Assembly (NCBI GenBank): GCA_947044365.1
Contig: OX345636.1
Coordinates: forward strand, 9,506,001-9,570,000
Source: Petrosia ficiformis
Lineage: Eukaryota > Porifera > Demospongiae > Haplosclerida > Petrosiidae
Direction: 5' to 3'
Length of the DNA stretch: 64,000 nucleotides
A program made the position numbers and the translations under genes. Each line of letters starts with the position of its first letter. The first letter of the stretch is position 1. A model generated the notes under the pieces. That model did not search any database, had not been told where the DNA came from, and worked only from the letters and a program-made list of their open reading frames with translations. Shown one piece after another: positions 45,944 through 58,200 of this stretch.

Positions 45944-46621
45944 AACATGAAACATCCTCTAAACGAACTTGATGATAATCTTTTAAGCACATTATAAGCA
46001 CTTTTAAGCGCAAAGGCTTGAAGTGCTTTATACAAATTTAATCAACACTGGTAATCAGTATAATGTGTGTTTATAAATTGTACAAAGGCCCAATTCAGCA
46101 GTTCTATTCACACTAATTCAGCTGCTATTTCACATGTGGAAATAATTCTTTTGACAGCTGCTATTTTCACGTGTGGAGATAATTCTTTTGACAGCTGCTT
46201 TTTTCACACTTTGAGACTGCTCTTTTCACTGAGAAAAAGCTACCTACTGTTTTAATAACCCTCAGTCTTTGGAAGGCATCTTTTAAGGCCATATGTAAAC
46301 ACTGTGATCAGACCATATCTGGATCTACTAAAGTTTCAACTAATTAGATGAAGCCATACTATATTACATGATATATACTACAGTGTATATAGATCTATAT
46401 GCACTAATATAATTGGCAGAGAAATTTTGGGTGGTTGGCATGACTACCAGTGTACAGTCATTTAGCATTTGACCAATCTAACTCCTCCCAAACTGTTTGT
46501 ATTACTAGTAGGGCGAGTGTAATACTCATAATTAATAAACAAATCTGCAAAAAACAAATTACCTCAAAAAAAAAATCTATCTTGAAAAAAAAATGAAGCT
46601 CGAGTTTTTTTAATTAAATAT

Positions 46622-47508
46622 TTATTTTAACTGTTTAATAAGGGTTCTAATTCCTGTACATATCTCAGAGATTGTTGGTTTACTATACATGTAGTAGTTT
46701 TTAACTGTCATTGGCAAACGCAAATCTAGGACAAACACGTGCCATGTGTTCCCGTCAGACAAAATAGCTAACATAGACTGATACGGATACGGAAAACTGG
46801 ACTTGGTATCCTCCTTCCGAGCATAGTACACCTCTAAAAAGAGCTGTGCAAGCTCTTTCTCTAAATAGCCAATACCTTCACTAATAACTGGTTTAAGCTC
46901 GATGACAACGACAGTTCGTTGGTTAATTAATCGTATGATGATGTAATCAGTTTTCTTGTTTTTTCGGGCATCTTCTATGACCTCCTTGACAATCGAAAAA
47001 ATCTTTATACAGTAGGTATTATCAGAGGGTGATTGCAAGTGGTTGACTATGTGGGCAAGAATATTACCACATATTAGAACGGTAAATGCTTCGTTTTGCG
47101 CTAGAAGTCTTCTTTTAATGATGTGATTTACACTTGTAAATTCTTTCACATCCTCGGTAGTACATATGGAGGTGGAGGAGGAGGAAGGAGGCTCTTCGGC
47201 TTGCAGCATTACCATTGTTGTAAAATTTTGTACAATTCCTCTGCTAAATAATTCACTCCATTTGACAGAGGATGGATTTAAGTCTATCTCCATTTTCTTC
47301 CTTTTTGGGAGAGGTGAATATTTTGTTAATTTCTCAATCTGCTTATCGATAGTTTCGAGTTCCTTATTGTGTTCCTTTTCTTTCTTTTCTCTACTTTCCA
47401 GTAAAGACTGCAGAGTTTCCTAAAAGAAAAAATGTTTAATGAACAATCATAGTTTATTCCTAATCCCATTTAATTACATACTTCTTGTTCGTCCTCCGAA
47501 CTGCTCAT
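46622..47508 (-). CDS. PD-(D/E)XK-like domain protein, ~274 aa
   Basis: Coding exons 47508-47482 (MSSSEDEQE) and 47419-46622 join in phase 0. The intron has GTATGT and TTTTAG ends. The N-terminal half of exon 2 is a charged coiled-coil-like helix (LESREKKEKEHNKELETIDK) with a PLPKRKK basic patch. The C-terminal ~170 residues contain KKTDYIIIRLINQRTVVVIE followed by LKP. The D...ELK pattern across two beta strands, followed by a helix with EKELAQLFLEVYYA, is the usual PD-(D/E)XK nuclease core (inference). A 5'UTR exon part precedes the ATG (acceptor at 47527-47528). Upstream lies an array of exon-like units. Family and function are not recognised beyond this. Confidence 0.65.
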
Positions 47509-47581
47509 GTTAACAAGTAAAGCAAACTGAAAAGAAACAAACCATCAGTATTGTTAGTTATATTGCCAAACAAAGTAAAGC

Positions 47582-47582
<1 letters not shown>

Positions 47583-47658
<76 letters not shown>

Positions 47659-48012
47659 ATATGTACATCAATCTACATACACACACAAATATAGAGATTA
47701 CATACAACATTACATGTATGTGTATACATGTATATTTACCTCTTCTCCAACTATTAATTTTGTTGAAGGTACAAATATTTTGATTCCAGTCAGTTTTATA
47801 ACTAACATTCACAATACCACTAGAATGAGAGAGAGAGAGAGGAACATATGTACATCAATCTACATACACACACAAATATAGAGATTACATACAACATTAC
47901 ATGTATGTGTATACATGTATATTTACCTCTTCTCCAACTATTAATTTTGTTGAAGGTACAAATATTTTGATTCCAGTCAGTTTTATAACTTTAACATTCA
48001 CAATACCACTAG

Positions 48013-48057
<45 letters not shown>

Positions 48058-48224
48058 CATATGTACATCAATCTACATACACACACAAATATAGAGATTA
48101 CATACAACATTACATGTATGTGTATACATGTATATTTACCTCTTCTCCAACTATTAATTTTGTTGAAGGTACAAATATTTTGATTCCAGTCAGTTTTATA
48201 ACTTAACATTCACAATACCACTAG

Positions 48225-48271
<47 letters not shown>

Positions 48272-48455
48272 CATATGTACATCAATCTACATACACACAC
48301 AAATATAGAGATTACATACAACATTACATGTATGTGTATACATGTATATTTACCTCTTCTCCAACTATTAATTTTGTTGAAGGTACAAATATTTTGATTC
48401 CAGTCAGTTTTATAACTTTAACATTCACAATACCACTAGAATATAAGAGAGAGAG
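47583..48455 (-). repeat. Four tandem exon-like units with (CT)n acceptors
   Basis: A ~200-bp unit occurs four times. On the minus strand each unit has a (CT)n run, CATTCTAG acceptor (ATATTCTAG in the 48354 copy), an ~82-nt exon-like block starting TGGTATTGTGAATGTTA, a GAAGAG/GTAAAT donor, and a TATACATGTA tail. Exon-like blocks are 48354-48435 (82 nt), 48140-48220 (81), 47927-48008 (82) and 47740-47819 (80). Spliced to the exon at 47526, the 82-nt form leaves an open frame into the downstream MSSSEDEQE protein but offers no ATG, so they are best read as alternative 5'UTR exons. Joining two copies gives a stop (TAA). Confidence 0.75.
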
Positions 48456-48669
48456 AGAGAGTTTGAGAGAGATAGTAAAACAGACTATGATATGCATATA
48501 CAAGAAAATTAGAAAACAAATTAGAAACCAAAAAATAGCTATAAAGTAACTATGAGAGGATATACTGTTGTAGAGATACCCACTAACGATAGAGAGAGTG
48601 ATTATGATACGCATGCATAAGACAATTGGAAAACTGAGGATTCTATACAGTAACTATAACACACAAGGA

Positions 48670-48785
48670 ACTAACCAAAGTCTTCAGAGAGACTGCTCAG
48701 ACTGGTAGTGCTTGAGAGATTCAGAAAGAGACGACCTCTTCAATAACAACGCACGACGTACACCTCTTTATATGTCAACGTGCAA
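48670..48785 (-). promoter_or_regulatory. Candidate TATA promoter and first exon of the 46.6-kb gene
   Basis: On the minus strand CATATAAAGAGG (about 48771-48760) is a TATA-like box. About 90 bp downstream an exon-like segment ends ...GAAGACTTTG followed by GTTAGT at about 48675. No ATG lies in it, consistent with a noncoding first exon. This is position-based inference. Confidence 0.35.
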
Positions 48786-49254
48786 CGGAAGTATCATCAT
48801 GTGAGTAATTGACCAATGAACACATCACACCTTATTTAATTATTATTTAATTAATTAATATTTATTATTATTATTTATTTTTTGGATTTAATTAATAAAA
48901 TTAATTATAGACAATGCTACAGCCTTATATATTATATCTTATACCCATACATGGCCAAGTAGATCACTACATTGAATCTTTATAATTGCACACAATTCGC
49001 AATTTTTATATTGATAATTTGGTCAAAGAATGTCCTATCAGGCACACCACATTGACATATAAAATTGCAGCTGGCCTGAATTTTTAAATGGCTAGTAGGA
49101 GTTGCTAGGTGTGAGGGTTTAAATTAGTATTGAAATGATACTAATGATATTCACACAGTATCCATCAAATTTCATGCAATCAGATGTGTTATAACTTTGT
49201 AAGGGCAACTGTGGACAATCTGAATTATATGTACACTGATCAGATTGTTTCGAC
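48786..49254. other. AT-rich intergenic spacer
   Basis: TTAATTATTTATT-rich sequence between the two minus-strand genes. No further features recognised apart from the probable 3'UTR of the transposase-PHD-OTU gene adjacent to 49255. Confidence 0.5.
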
Positions 49255-52200
49255 CTATTGGGTCTCATCAGCACAGTGTATCCCAAATTCACAATACAGC
49301 TTGTAGTCTGACTTAGGCATGCAGTGCTCGTTACAAAAGAGGGGGGAAAACTTCAGCCAAGCACGACTGGACCAATTGTCAGAGTATGTACAAACATCAA
49401 TCTGACACAGGGTAGCAAAAGCTCTAATCTCGCGGTCAGTTCCCCATCCACGCTGATCCAGCTTCTTTTCCTTGATGTAACCGGTCATACTCTTAATAGG
49501 CTCATAAAGGTTTGCCTCAAGAGTGTCACCTGCAAAGCAGTCCTTACAGAAACGGTAAGCATTATCTTTGTGTGTCATGAAATTAACAATTGCTTGACGA
49601 ACAGCTTGGTGGTTAGATTCAGTTCCTGTAACTTCTTTAGAAAAAGCTCTGAATAGGCAGTTGTCATCGCCCCGAACACTGTCACGAATGTGGGGCTCGA
49701 TATCTCTACAGGGAATTTTCTGGACTCGTTGAGACCGAGCAGTGAGTTCACAACGAGACAATTTAGCAATAACATATCTGGCAGCACTTTTCCACTCTTC
49801 AGTGGGCAGTGGGCCGGTCACAGTTACTGTGGCTGGGCTTTCGCCTATGCATTCTACACATGAATCGTCGATACTGAGCTCTTGTGAACAGTCATCGCAG
49901 TACCATTTACCTTCGGGAGCTTCAGTGATTCCCACACACTCAAAGTGAAACCACGTGCAATTTTGTCCGTCACATTCCACCATATTCCCTTCATCTCTTC
50001 CTCGGCAGATGCAGTATAGGTCCTCTTCGGGAGAAGAAACGTCTGGACTGAAGGATTTGGCCAGTACTCTCGCACTCTGTGTGGTACTGCACACAGTTGA
50101 GAGTTTGTTCTTCTTGGCTGTGGGAGACGGGGATACTTTAAGACTGCTTCGTTTCCTGTCATTAAAAGGGGTCGAATTTGGAGGACGTACAGGAGTCGAA
50201 TCGACACACAAGTCATCGATATTGAGCTCTTGTGAACAGTCATCGCAGTACCATTTACCTTCGGGAGCTTCAGTGATCCCCACACACTCAAAGTGAAACC
50301 ACTGAAACATGCAATTATGTCCGTCACATTCCACCATATCCCCCTTCTCTTTTCCTCGGCAAAAGCAGTATAGGTCCTCTTCGGGAGAAGAAGAGTCTTG
50401 ACTGAAGGATTCGGCCAGTACTCTCGCACTCTGTGTGGTACTGCACGGAGTTGAGAGTTTGCTCTTCTTGGCTGTGGGAAACGGGGATACTTTAAGACTG
50501 CTTCGTTTCCTGTCTTTAAAAGGGGTCGAACTTGGAGGACGTACAGGCGTCGAAGCAGCAGGTTTCACTTGATACAGCAAATGAGGATTCAAGGGGCAAG
50601 CTTTCTTGTGAGCTCTGCAGCCTCTGCCTTCAGCACCACAAGTACATTGTGTTTCGTCATCGCTGTCATATATCATACTGTCCTCGAGATAGTCTCCTTC
50701 GAGGCTCGAGTCACTAAAGGTCGATTCGTCGTCACTTAACACCGTATGTGTATTTGCATCATCAGAACATTGATATTTGGCAGTGTAAACAACATCTCCT
50801 TTGTCACAAACCAAGTCCTCTGAATGGTCGATACTCGATACGTTACTGTACTTGGTGTTAAGAGGACAGTCCCTGTGGGTGGACCGGCTGTGAGATGTTG
50901 ATCCACACTTGCACAATATGTTTATTTGTGTGGCACCACCTTTACTCTTCTTGGGGGCTTTGGAATCCGTATCTTTGGTCTCGCCATACGTGTCACCTCC
51001 GTGTTTCTTTGACCACTCACGACGCTCTGTCGCATCTCTCACTCGTAACTTCAACAGCTGTATTCTCCTTTTCTTAACCTTCTCTTGTTTTGCTCTGCCC
51101 AACTGCTGTCTTCTTTTTATGTTGGCTGTCGTCACAGCCTCTTGGATACCTTCATACACTGGAAGATTCAGACGTTTATACAGGTCCGGTATCCAGTGAT
51201 ACTTTGGACCTCGTTTCTCGTACATGTAAGTCATGTTTGACTGCAACAGGGCCAAATTAGTGGAAACCTCGTAGTGAAGCCTCTCCAGGCTGATGTCCTT
51301 TGACCTGAACCTGATGAATACGTTGTGCGAGGCTTCCAACCAATTGGAGTGGCCTCTTTTCAGCACGGGATGAACGAGGCTGTCAGCCATTGAGGCTCTA
51401 TAGTCACACTCAATTTCATAAAGGAGAGAGTGAAACGCACACGTGAGCCCGTACCGCGTAGTGTAATCTTTTCCTTCACACACAAAGTTTTCCTTATCGG
51501 CACAATTGCCACAGCTACACACTTTGAGAGGATGAAAATCACAGTGTTCTGTTGTTGGCTCTGCTCCCTCTTCCATCACTTCCCACTCGTGCTCGTCACG
51601 CACATGTCTGGGTAGAACTCTCAGCCTTTTCGCAAATTCTTCAGCAGACTTAGAGTCTGTCAGAATGTAAGAAAAGTTATTACGTGCTCTCATGATAAAA
51701 GCATCAGTAATACAACCACAACCTTGGCTGTGGCGATTAGGACAGTGGCAGCGTGCTCCATTTATTAGAGGGAACCTGTCTTCATGCTTTCTAATCAAAT
51801 CTATCGAAGGTGCCTTCATCTTGGAGTAATTTTCCAGAGCTTTTAAGTGATTTTTGCCGGCATGGCCACCACAGATCATAATTTTGCATTCAGGAAAGCA
51901 TTCCGCTACTGCTTTTGCAGAAGATGAATCTGAATCTTGCCAATGGACAGCGAGTTTCATCCCTTCCTCTCTAGCTCGATGCATAACCTCTCGCGCTGCA
52001 AATCCTTCCATGGATTTAGATGTTCCTTTATATAGCTCTCCTTCTACTATATTGTCCCTACCACGTTGGCACAAGTGTTTGTAATACAGCAATGCTCCAT
52101 TATAGTAGTTACGAACACTGAATGTGCCATTTTTGGAGTGGTAACCACGTGTCATCCATGCTGCGTCTGCACTTGTTACTGCCTGCTTCCACGAGCCAAG

Positions 52201-55200
52201 AGTGTGTTCATCCATTGTCTTCATCTCTTCTTTAGCTTCCTCACACATCTCGTCAACCATCTCCTTCACTACAGGGTACATTCTTGTGACGGTTGAGTAA
52301 AATTTATCCATACGGACGGCATCAAGTCCAAGGGACAGCTTTAGTACTTTACAGTAGGTTGCATGCATACAGCCCGATACAATAAAACCTACTTGAATGG
52401 CTGCACCTATTTCGCTACTGGTAAGTAACTCACTTTTCAGTGAGCTTTCAAAACACACAGTTGAAATATCACAGCCATCACATCCATAATAAACCTTAAC
52501 TGCACCCCCCAAACCCTTTGTATCAAATGACAAAGGAACTAATTGTCCTTTACAACCAGGTGTTACACAGTGGCGAATTTCGTTCGTCATTTTAATAAAT
52601 GTATCTACTTCAGTAAGGCTTCCAACAAAAAGCTTTTTTGGCAGTGTTATTGGCTTGATATTTTTTACCCAATTTCTTTGTGGTGTTGGGAGGTACAGTG
52701 AATCTGTGTTTTCACTTACAAACAATGTATCACGATCCTCTTCTTCATCTTGAAATACTGCCTGTAGGGTAAAATAAACCTGCATGTATAATTACATGTA
52801 TATAACAGATAGACACACCTCTGATAAAGTCTCTTCTAACGGTGAAGGAATACCATCTTTCTATACAAATGAAGTGAAGAGCATTAGTATCAAAGTATTA
52901 ATAGTCTTGTGTAGCCAGACCCTCCCCTACATATGAGATATGGATCTGGTATGTAGCATAAGAAGTACAGTAAAATTTTAAAATTCACTACAACAAAATT
53001 ATGTGTAGGTATTATATATGTATAACTACAAAATTAGCAAACCCTCACAACACTTTAGAAGCACTTGAAATCAAATACAATTGAGGTTACAGCATGGTCA
53101 CTGGCTCAATCTTTCTGTCACATTCTAGCTCAGTTTTCATGCATATTAGTGTTATATACATGTATGCATTGTATGTTATAATTATACAAATACGTACATG
53201 TACATGTATGCAATGGAACCTTCACACCATTGGGACCAAGTAATCATAATTATAGAGATTGTCCTCATTTCAGGGGTGAAGTTGTATAATAAAGGACGTC
53301 TAAATGTCATTAATACGGGTGTGTACTTATTCCAGAGAGTCCTGAATAGAGAGGTTCCACTATATACTTTATGCCGTGAAAATTACAGGAAGGAAAAATT
53401 TAGCTTGGTAAAAAATAATACTGTTCAGGGATCAAAAATCGACATACACAAAAAAGAACAAGAAGGATAATTATATGAAATTGGTGCAGGTAAGATGATC
53501 AGTTAAACACATTTCTGAGGTCATGGTGAACATCAAGTATTAATGAAAATAAAAGGAGACTTGATTGCTTCCTACACATAATACATGTATGTATATGCAA
53601 AAAGATACACTTACATGTTTATTGTCTCTGTTACATATAATTGCAGAAACATCACCCTATAAAAGCGTAAACTTGTAAATGTAAATACATGTATGTAGAT
53701 AAAGTACATGTACAGATTTGATAACTTGTTTGTAACAGCTCATATCACACAAAAGCTCTTTGTTTTTTGAATATTCCAGGTCAGTAATTCTGATGAGTAC
53801 ACTTAAATTCAGACTTGCAAAGGAAGTTTCGTGTTATTGTTGTCTGTTCTGTTCTCTGCAAGCCGAGAAAGACAGTAATATTCCAAAATTTGGAAGATTA
53901 ATTATGTTGCAAATAAGAAATACTAGATAATGCAACAACAAACAAGCAAAAAGAAAGGTATGGCTCAGTGTAAACAAATGCAGTCATGGGCATGTGTTGG
54001 GCTTACTATACTGAATAGCCAATAATTATCTCTTAAACTAGTGGTCATATACCCCACCAGTGAACACTGCAGAATTATATTCTATGGCAATGAATGCAAT
54101 GGTGCAAGAATTTGAAATACATTACGTACACCCTGTCCATGAAAGAGTATGTTTGAGATTTCACCATATTGTTCTCCGTTAGCTAACTACATGTATTTAG
54201 CAACGACCATGACCTTCTGTAATCCATATGATTTGCTTCGGCCTTGTTTTTCAATATCACTTGTTCAATCATTCCCTCCCCCCCCCCATGATGGAATGTA
54301 CAAATGTAGGTACTCTGCAAGAATGTATACATGTGTGTGTATGTGTACCTCTTTCTTTTTCTTAGTTGTTCCTGAATTATTCTAAATAAAAAAAGTTCAT
54401 TATTAATTATAGCATAAAATATCAACTTGGCATGGTAGTTTCAGTTGTTTCACAAAGGGGTGTGTCATAAGTAATACAATTCCTGAAAGGCATTAGGTAT
54501 CGTGCTTAATTGAATTGCATTTTATAGAGCATTTGTTTAAACGATGTCCAACCAGCACGAGTAAAAATTCACACAATCAAAATTACATTTAGCAGTTTTT
54601 CAAGTTTATTTCTTTGTGAGTTATGGTTACAAGAAACAGCATATTCTATACTACTACAGCATGTGTTTTATTCTTTATACCTCCAACTATACAGAAGAAT
54701 CTGGAACAAGAAGGGTTGCATAGTAGCCAGATAGGAATGTATAAGTCTCTCTGCAAGTTTATTGAAAATGGTTGCATAACTAGGAGGATCAGGCCATCCG
54801 TTAAAGATGACAGATGAAGTAAGAGGATTTTGAAGCCCAGGATTATGAAACGTTCGCCTATACCAAATACATGTACATTCATTAAATACTTACTGCTAAT
54901 GGAAAGTTAACATTTTTGTGTCACATAGTGTGTGCATATATATTATATATTATATAAATATACATGTAATATATTACATCACTCATGACACATAGACATA
55001 CATGTTTATCCGCTGATTTCGAAATCTCTTTCACAGTTTCTTCCTGTAAGAATAAAGCGACTTTGTATAAAATACTTAAATAAATAACGTATTTATGAGT
55101 ATCACAGTAGGGATACATATACATGTAGATGGATAAAGAGATGTGACGTACATGTAGTCTTTGTTTAGTAAAATTTCGACATCAGTAGTTTTTATGGCCC

Positions 55201-55237
55201 GTAGGGCCATCCCTATAATTGCTTTCCACAGGGTTTA

Positions 55238-55273
<36 letters not shown>

Positions 55274-58200
55274 TTGTGTCACTTGCGCGACTATGCGTTG
55301 TATACGTAGTTAAGGAAGTTGCGTCATTCCCGGGGGCTCGGTCAATTAATGGGCGTGGCGCTTAAAAGAACGTGCGTTTGAGCTACAGACCAGCCAGGAA
55401 GATTCAGAAAGGATGTAAAACTGCTAATAACTGTTGTATATAGCAGAGAAAGAATCTTTAACAAGTAAGTATGATAAGTTGTTGAGTTTCAGACACGAGG
55501 AAGTCATCATTTAGAACCTTGAAGGAGTACCTCAGTCAGTTCATCAGACACCTGTGTATTTAGACTGCAATTAGGCTTACACTTACGTCTTCAGGCCCCA
55601 GGAGTACACAGAAAGGTAGAGACACTAGTGCCATCAGCAATGCTTAATACACAGTCATCACAAAGCAAATATAGGGATGTTTTTTTCTCTATATACACTT
55701 GTTTACTTTACTAAAGGCCTACTAATTACCATGCCACTGTGGTCAGGGTTCACTGCAGCCTGAAAGTCTGGAAACATGTGCATGTTGAATAGCACAATAT
55801 TATATATGGAAATCCAACTCTATTTTATATATATATATACAGTGGTGTGGAAACAGCCAGTCATGCAGGACTTTGTTCGATAAATCTAGTGAATGTCCGG
55901 TAAATTGAAACAGAGCTGTATACAAAGTATATGGGGAGCAGGACAAGAGTGGTGAAAATAGGTCAAAATGTCCGGTAATTGGCTCAATGTTTCCACACTT
56001 CTGTATATACATGTATATATACATATATATATATATACACAACTACACTAATTAATGTCTGTATCACAGAAAAAACACAATGTAAATCGAAAATAATTCA
56101 TGTTACAATTAATAAATGTGAAAAAAAATTTGATGTGCAAAATGTATGTGGTTTACTCTACCGACGATTAATGTTTTGCTTTACATTCCTAAATTAATAT
56201 CCACGTTGTAGCACACAAGACTGACACAAAGACTGTCATGTAACATGCATATTAGCAGCATTGTATTCTATCATTAAGATAATAATTACTGCCCTATTGT
56301 GCCAGATAAATCACTCATCAAACAGTTTAATATACATGTAGTTCTCACTCAATGTTCTAAAGTGGCTCAACAAAAGTGGCAACTTGGTTTAGAATGGGTA
56401 TCCTACAAGGTAGTTGGAAATATAGAATAGCAGTTTTTTATGGCCCGTAGGGCCATCCCTATGATTGCTTTCCCACGGGTTCGAACTATATATATATATT
56501 TATATGTTTGTGTCACTTACGCGAGTATGCGTTGTATACGTAGTTAAGGAAGTTACATTATTCCCGGGGCTCGGTCAATTAATGGGCGTGGCGCGTAAAA
56601 GAACGCGCGCTCAAGCTCTACAGATAAGCAGAAAGAAAGCAGTGTAGCTTACGTAGAAAATGGAACTAATAGCTAGCTATTCTACCTGAAATATATTCTT
56701 AAAGTTCTACAAGGTTCTTTAAAAGGTAAACAGAGTAGATAATCAAAATAATAACTATAATAGGCTGATGTGTTTCAGGCATCAGTTAGCCATGATTACT
56801 GAATGCTGGACACCACAAAGCAATCATAGGGATACTTTTTTCTCTATATATCTTGTTTATAACTATCCCTTCAGTACGCTACAGGTATGGAAAGCCCGGT
56901 AACACAGAGCAAGAAACGTCTCCGCAGCCTTTATATTGGAATTATAATTTCGATTATAATGTCACGTGTTCAATTTCTGCACATGTGCAAACATTAAACA
57001 AATATCTGGATCCTGAAAGTACATTAAAATATAAAGCAAAATACAGAGAACTATATTTATGTTATTAATCAAGAAATTGCTTGATGTATTAAATTTAGGG
57101 ACTCTAAGAAGAGTCCCCCCAAAAGAATAATCACCAAAGCATGGGCTCAACAACAAATTGCATAATGACAATATTATTTACAGGCAGATACATGTATGTA
57201 CATGACCATGTACAATTGTATATTGTATGTACACGTATATGTATGTAGCTAACATGTACATGTATAAATATATACGTGCAGTACAAGCTACATGAACATT
57301 TGTACATTGTACATACATGTATATGTAGCTAACATGTATACATGCACATGAATATTTATACATTGTACATTGTACATGTACACGTGTAGTTCAAGTGTAT
57401 GTGCAGTACAACATGAATATTTGTAGTTTTATGGACCACGGGGCTATCCCTATATGGTTACTTTCAAAGCCGCTAATAATTTTATATTAATTTTATTTAC
57501 ATGTACATGTACATGCATGTGTAACATATATACATGATACATGTTATTGCACATATACATGTACATGACATTGTATGTACATTAATTAAAGCTCTGTTAT
57601 TCCAGGGGGTTCGGTCAATTAATGGCCGTATATACATGTACATGTATGTAGCACATAAAGAAATGTACAGTAGGGCTACAATCGCTACAACCAACAGGAC
57701 TGTATAGTGTATACATTACATGAAAATTAGCAAAAGGCTTAGAAACGATTAACAAATAAACAGCAGCTAAATGGGTTATAAAATTCATAAAACAAAATAC
57801 TAAAGCAGCCACCCTGGCTTAGAAAAGTAACAATCAGTCACAATACACACATAGTACATGTAACAGCAGAAACCAGTAATACTAAAGCAGCCACCCTGGC
57901 TTAGAAAAGTAACACATAGTAAGTAACTATGTGTATAGACTGGATTAATATTGACATGATTATTTATATAATTAGTACCATGTGGGATGGATTAACATGT
58001 ATCTACTAGACTGTCCACATGTGTACCACATGATATAGAACATTCAATTAGTACCATGTGGGATGGATTTACATGTATCTAGAATTTTCTAGACTGTCCA
58101 CATGTGTACCACATGATATAGACCATTCTGGAAACTTTAGCTATTTAAGTGATTTCTGTAGAGAGGTTGATTTCTGTAAGAGATAGTTGTTGCTATTGTT

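Noticed and set aside
47558..47812. SLSLSL and EREREREG frames
   Set aside because: Products of the (GA)n/(CT)n tract within the exon-like array.
49854..50429. 191-residue overlapping minus-strand frame with REYWPNPSV repeats
   Set aside because: Out-of-frame shadow of the duplicated PHD region in the main frame.
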